From: [Eubacterium] infirmum
Lineage (GTDB): Bacteria > Bacillota > Clostridia > Peptostreptococcales > Anaerovoracaceae
Direction: 5' to 3'
Length of the DNA stretch: 64,000 bases
Assembly (NCBI GenBank): GCA_900450455.1
Contig: UGGN01000001.1
Span: 62,001 to 126,000 of the forward strand
Both the position numbers and the translations under genes were made by a program. The notes under the pieces are model-generated. The model was not told the DNA's origin. It worked only from the letters and a program-made list of their open reading frames with translations, and searched no databases. This document shows, one piece after another, positions 61,737 to 64,000 of the stretch. Within the stretch, counting starts at the first letter, position 1. Every line of letters begins with the position of its first letter.

Positions 61737-63473
61737 CTATCCGATCTTCCAACCGATTGCTTTACGCCTGGAATCAACAAAACGGCGATAGATACCATCC
61801 TGATTTATAAGTTCATCGTGTGTTCCGCGCTGTACAATGTGCCCTTTGTCCACAACGAAGATCTGATCCGCATTTCTTACTGTTTTTAGGCGATGAGCGA
61901 TCATCAAAATTGTCTTTTCTTTTGTCAACGCCTCAATAGCCTCCATTAGATCTTTTTCATTCTCAGGATCGATATTGGCAGTGGCCTCATCGAGAATGAT
62001 AATAGGGGCATCTTTCATGATAGCCCTCGCTATGGATATACGTTGTTTCTCGCCTCCGGAAAGAGAAGCGCCATTTTCCACGATAATGGTATCATATCCG
62101 TCGGGTAGGGCCGTAATGAAGTCGTGGCAGCAAGCCTTCTTTGCAGCAGCTATTACATCGTCCATAGGTGCATCCGGTTTCCCGAAGCGAATATTATTGG
62201 CAATCGTATCATGGAATAAGAATACATTTTGAAATACAAAACTAAAGTTCTCCATTAAGGAGTCCATCGAATATTCTTTAACATTCTTCCCGTCAAGCGA
62301 TACTGTACCATTGTTCACATCCCAGAATCGAGCTATCAAATGACAGAGCGTAGTCTTACCGCCACCGGATGGTCCTACAAAGGCAGATATTGTTTTTTCA
62401 GATATACAGAGTGATACATCGTCAATAATCTTTTTTTTATCATAAGCAAAGTCAATGTTAGATACATTGATGTTATTCGTCTGTGGTACAACATTATCAC
62501 CGGAAATATCCATTGGTTCAAGATCCAATACTTCCCTGCCACGATCAACACACAGATCAACTACTCGAAGTAGCGAGGAATACGCGCCCATTGATTCCAA
62601 TCCGGAAAAAACAATAAATGACATGATCATCATGATGATTGCCGTGAGCAATTCCATTGTGCCGTTAAGATAAAAACCTATTGATGCAATCAGGATAGAA
62701 ACACCGGTCAACTTCAGCACGATATTTTGGAACGGTATATATCGATTACAGATCATTTCAAGCTTTGTATTCGTATTAGATGCTTCTTGTATGGTATTGT
62801 CAAGTTTTTTCCTTGCTTTACCGACTATGTTGTAAGCCCTCACTTCCGAGATACCTTGAACATATTCCAAAACACCGGAAATTACCTTTGTGTCTACCTC
62901 CACTTTTTTCACGGCTGTTTCCTCGTTTGCTTTACGCATGGCTCGATTGATAAAAGCAAACACTGAAATTCCGACAATGCAGATGAGACCAATTCTCCAG
63001 TCAAAAACGAGAATTAAAAGAACAATGATTGCGGTGTTCAAAATGCCCTGAGTCGTAAGCATAACGACACGAGTTGCCACATCACCAAGCTGCTCCATGA
63101 TATTGGTTGTGATAGTTGTGATTTCACCAAGACTGTTTTCGTTAAAATACCCCATCGGCAGGTATCTCAAATGTTCCGCTATTTCAATTCGCTTTCCTGC
63201 ACATTCACGATATCCGGCTTTGCACTGCTGCATTGTCGAAATGCCACGGAAGAAGGACTCTAAAATAACTGAAACAAGTAAAATTAAAAACCCAATAAGT
63301 ATTCTGCTACCGGATATGGCACCGGACAAGAATCCGTCAAGTATCAAATAAATAGCCGGAAACTTTGCCGCTTCGCAGATAGCAATAAATACACCGACAG
63401 CAAGTGCATGATAAAACATGTGACGGTTCTTATCTTCACAAAAATCAAAGAATTTTTTTAAGATTGCAATCAT
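61737..63473 (-). CDS. ABC exporter half-transporter (membrane and ATPase)
   Basis: 578 aa. Six membrane helices (about 15-300) are followed by an ATPase domain: Walker A GPSGGGKTTL, Q-loop FVFQNVFLFHD, signature LSGGEKQRIS, Walker B IIILDEATANID, and the H-loop in IAHRLKT. It overlaps the upstream half-transporter by 4 nt, so a heterodimeric exporter is expected. Substrate unknown; multidrug, peptide or siderophore export are all seen in the family. Confidence 0.92.
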   Translation of the reverse strand: MIAILKKFFDFCEDKNRHMFYHALAVGVFIAICEAAKFPAIYLILDGFLSGAISGSRILIGFLILLVSVILESFFRGISTMQQCKAGYRECAGKRIEIAEHLRYLPMGYFNENSLGEITTITTNIMEQLGDVATRVVMLTTQGILNTAIIVLLILVFDWRIGLICIVGISVFAFINRAMRKANEETAVKKVEVDTKVISGVLEYVQGISEVRAYNIVGKARKKLDNTIQEASNTNTKLEMICNRYIPFQNIVLKLTGVSILIASIGFYLNGTMELLTAIIMMIMSFIVFSGLESMGAYSSLLRVVDLCVDRGREVLDLEPMDISGDNVVPQTNNINVSNIDFAYDKKKIIDDVSLCISEKTISAFVGPSGGGKTTLCHLIARFWDVNNGTVSLDGKNVKEYSMDSLMENFSFVFQNVFLFHDTIANNIRFGKPDAPMDDVIAAAKKACCHDFITALPDGYDTIIVENGASLSGGEKQRISIARAIMKDAPIIILDEATANIDPENEKDLMEAIEALTKEKTILMIAHRLKTVRNADQIFVVDKGHIVQRGTHDELINQDGIYRRFVDSRRKAIGWKIG

Positions 63474-64000
63474 GCCAATGTACCTCCTTCCATTTCATCT
63501 ACATCCTTTGCGTAAACATGAGCATCCCACATATTTCGATACAGCTCGCAAGAGTTGAGAAGTTCTGTATGCGTACCTTTTGCCTCAACATTACCGTCGT
63601 TTATAACAACAATCTGATCAGAATCAATAATTGTAGATAGTCTATGCGCAATCACGATCAGTGTTTTTCCTTTGGAAAGCTCAGAAACCGATTTCTGAAT
63701 AATGGCTTCATTTTCAGGATCGGTATAAGCGGTTGCCTCATCAAGAATCAAAATCGGTGCGTTTTTCATCATTGCCCGAGCGATAGAAATTCGCTGTCTT
63801 TCTCCTCCGGATAAATGTGCTCCACTGCCACCTGCGACTGTGTCAAAGCCGTTCTCCAAATTCATGATAAAGTCATAGCATCCACTTTTTTTGGAGACCT
63901 CTTCTACCTCGGCATCTGTGGCAGAAGGTCTTCCCATTCGTATATTTTCGCGAACCGATATATCAAACAGGAAGCTATCCTGCGAAACATATGCAATTTG
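63470..64000 (-). CDS. ABC exporter half-transporter, 5' part outside window
   Basis: The frame is open to the last base of the window and encodes the C-terminal ATPase part: Q-loop QIAYVSQDSFLFDISVRENI, signature LSGGERQRIS, Walker B ILILDEATAYTDPEN, H-loop IAHRLST. In-frame ATGs inside this part are not the start. It is the likely partner of the next gene, which overlaps it by 4 nt. Confidence 0.9.
   Translation of the reverse strand, partial: QIAYVSQDSFLFDISVRENIRMGRPSATDAEVEEVSKKSGCYDFIMNLENGFDTVAGGSGAHLSGGERQRISIARAMMKNAPILILDEATAYTDPENEAIIQKSVSELSKGKTLIVIAHRLSTIIDSDQIVVINDGNVEAKGTHTELLNSCELYRNMWDAHVYAKDVDEMEGGTLA

Overview
The window is 64 kb around the replication origin of a low-GC, anaerobic, amino-acid-fermenting Firmicute of the Clostridia. 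This is inferred from the gene set: a complete adenosylcobalamin-dependent ornithine fermentation cluster, DnaD, RNase M5, KhpB/Jag, YidD, a DnaA-box-flanked dnaA and a SigB/SigF-type sigma factor. No rRNA, tRNA or CRISPR array is visible. Genes left of the origin (about 51.0 kb) lie mostly on the minus strand and genes to its right on the plus strand, so most transcription runs away from oriC.

From 0 to 14.5 kb: a cut CvpA-family gene, a VanY-type peptidase, an NhaC antiporter and an unknown gene. Then comes the ornithine operon, read on the minus strand: ord, ortA, ortB, oraS, oraE, a GlmL/MutL-type protein and orr. It starts from a clear sigma-54 promoter and lies just downstream of a PAS/AAA+/Fis activator. 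A palindrome GTGCAAA-N4-TTTGCAC occurs upstream of the activator gene and, complete plus half-conserved, upstream of the operon. This suggests one regulator controlling both. Two strong intercistronic hairpins divide the operon.

From 14.5 to 22 kb: a six-gene surface/membrane operon encodes a GT2-GtrA fusion, an NAGPA-type phosphodiester glycosidase, a small membrane protein, a VTC-like polyphosphate polymerase domain protein, a DUF4956 membrane protein and a beta-helix lipoprotein. It is divergent from a two-component system whose sensor carries an aspartate-rich external loop. This is the best candidate here for a poorly described system.

From 22 to 34 kb: an ArsR-type regulator with a palindrome on its promoter, rlmH, a WalJ-like hydrolase, RNase HI with a possibly leaderless mRNA, an MMPL exporter with a secreted heptad-bead partner, a TetR regulator, a DUF218 protein, aroB and an LTA-synthase-like sulfatase. 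From 33.5 to 49.8 kb is the conserved left arm of the origin: rsmA, rnmV, an FtsB/DivIC-like protein, a DnaD protein that ends in a DnaI-like N-terminal domain, dnaB, rplI, a GdpP-like phosphodiesterase without membrane anchor, parB, parA, parS, rsmG, mnmG, mnmE, khpB/jag, yidC, yidD, rnpA and rpmH. An IS110 element separates mnmE from mnmG.

A second insertion sequence, bounded by exact 30-bp direct repeats, sits between the rpmH promoter and the DnaA boxes. To its right lie dnaA (TTG start) flanked by DnaA boxes on both sides, dnaN, recF, gyrB and gyrA. An RsbW-like anti-sigma/sigma pair follows without a visible antagonist, then proC and a pair of ABC exporters, the second cut by the window edge.
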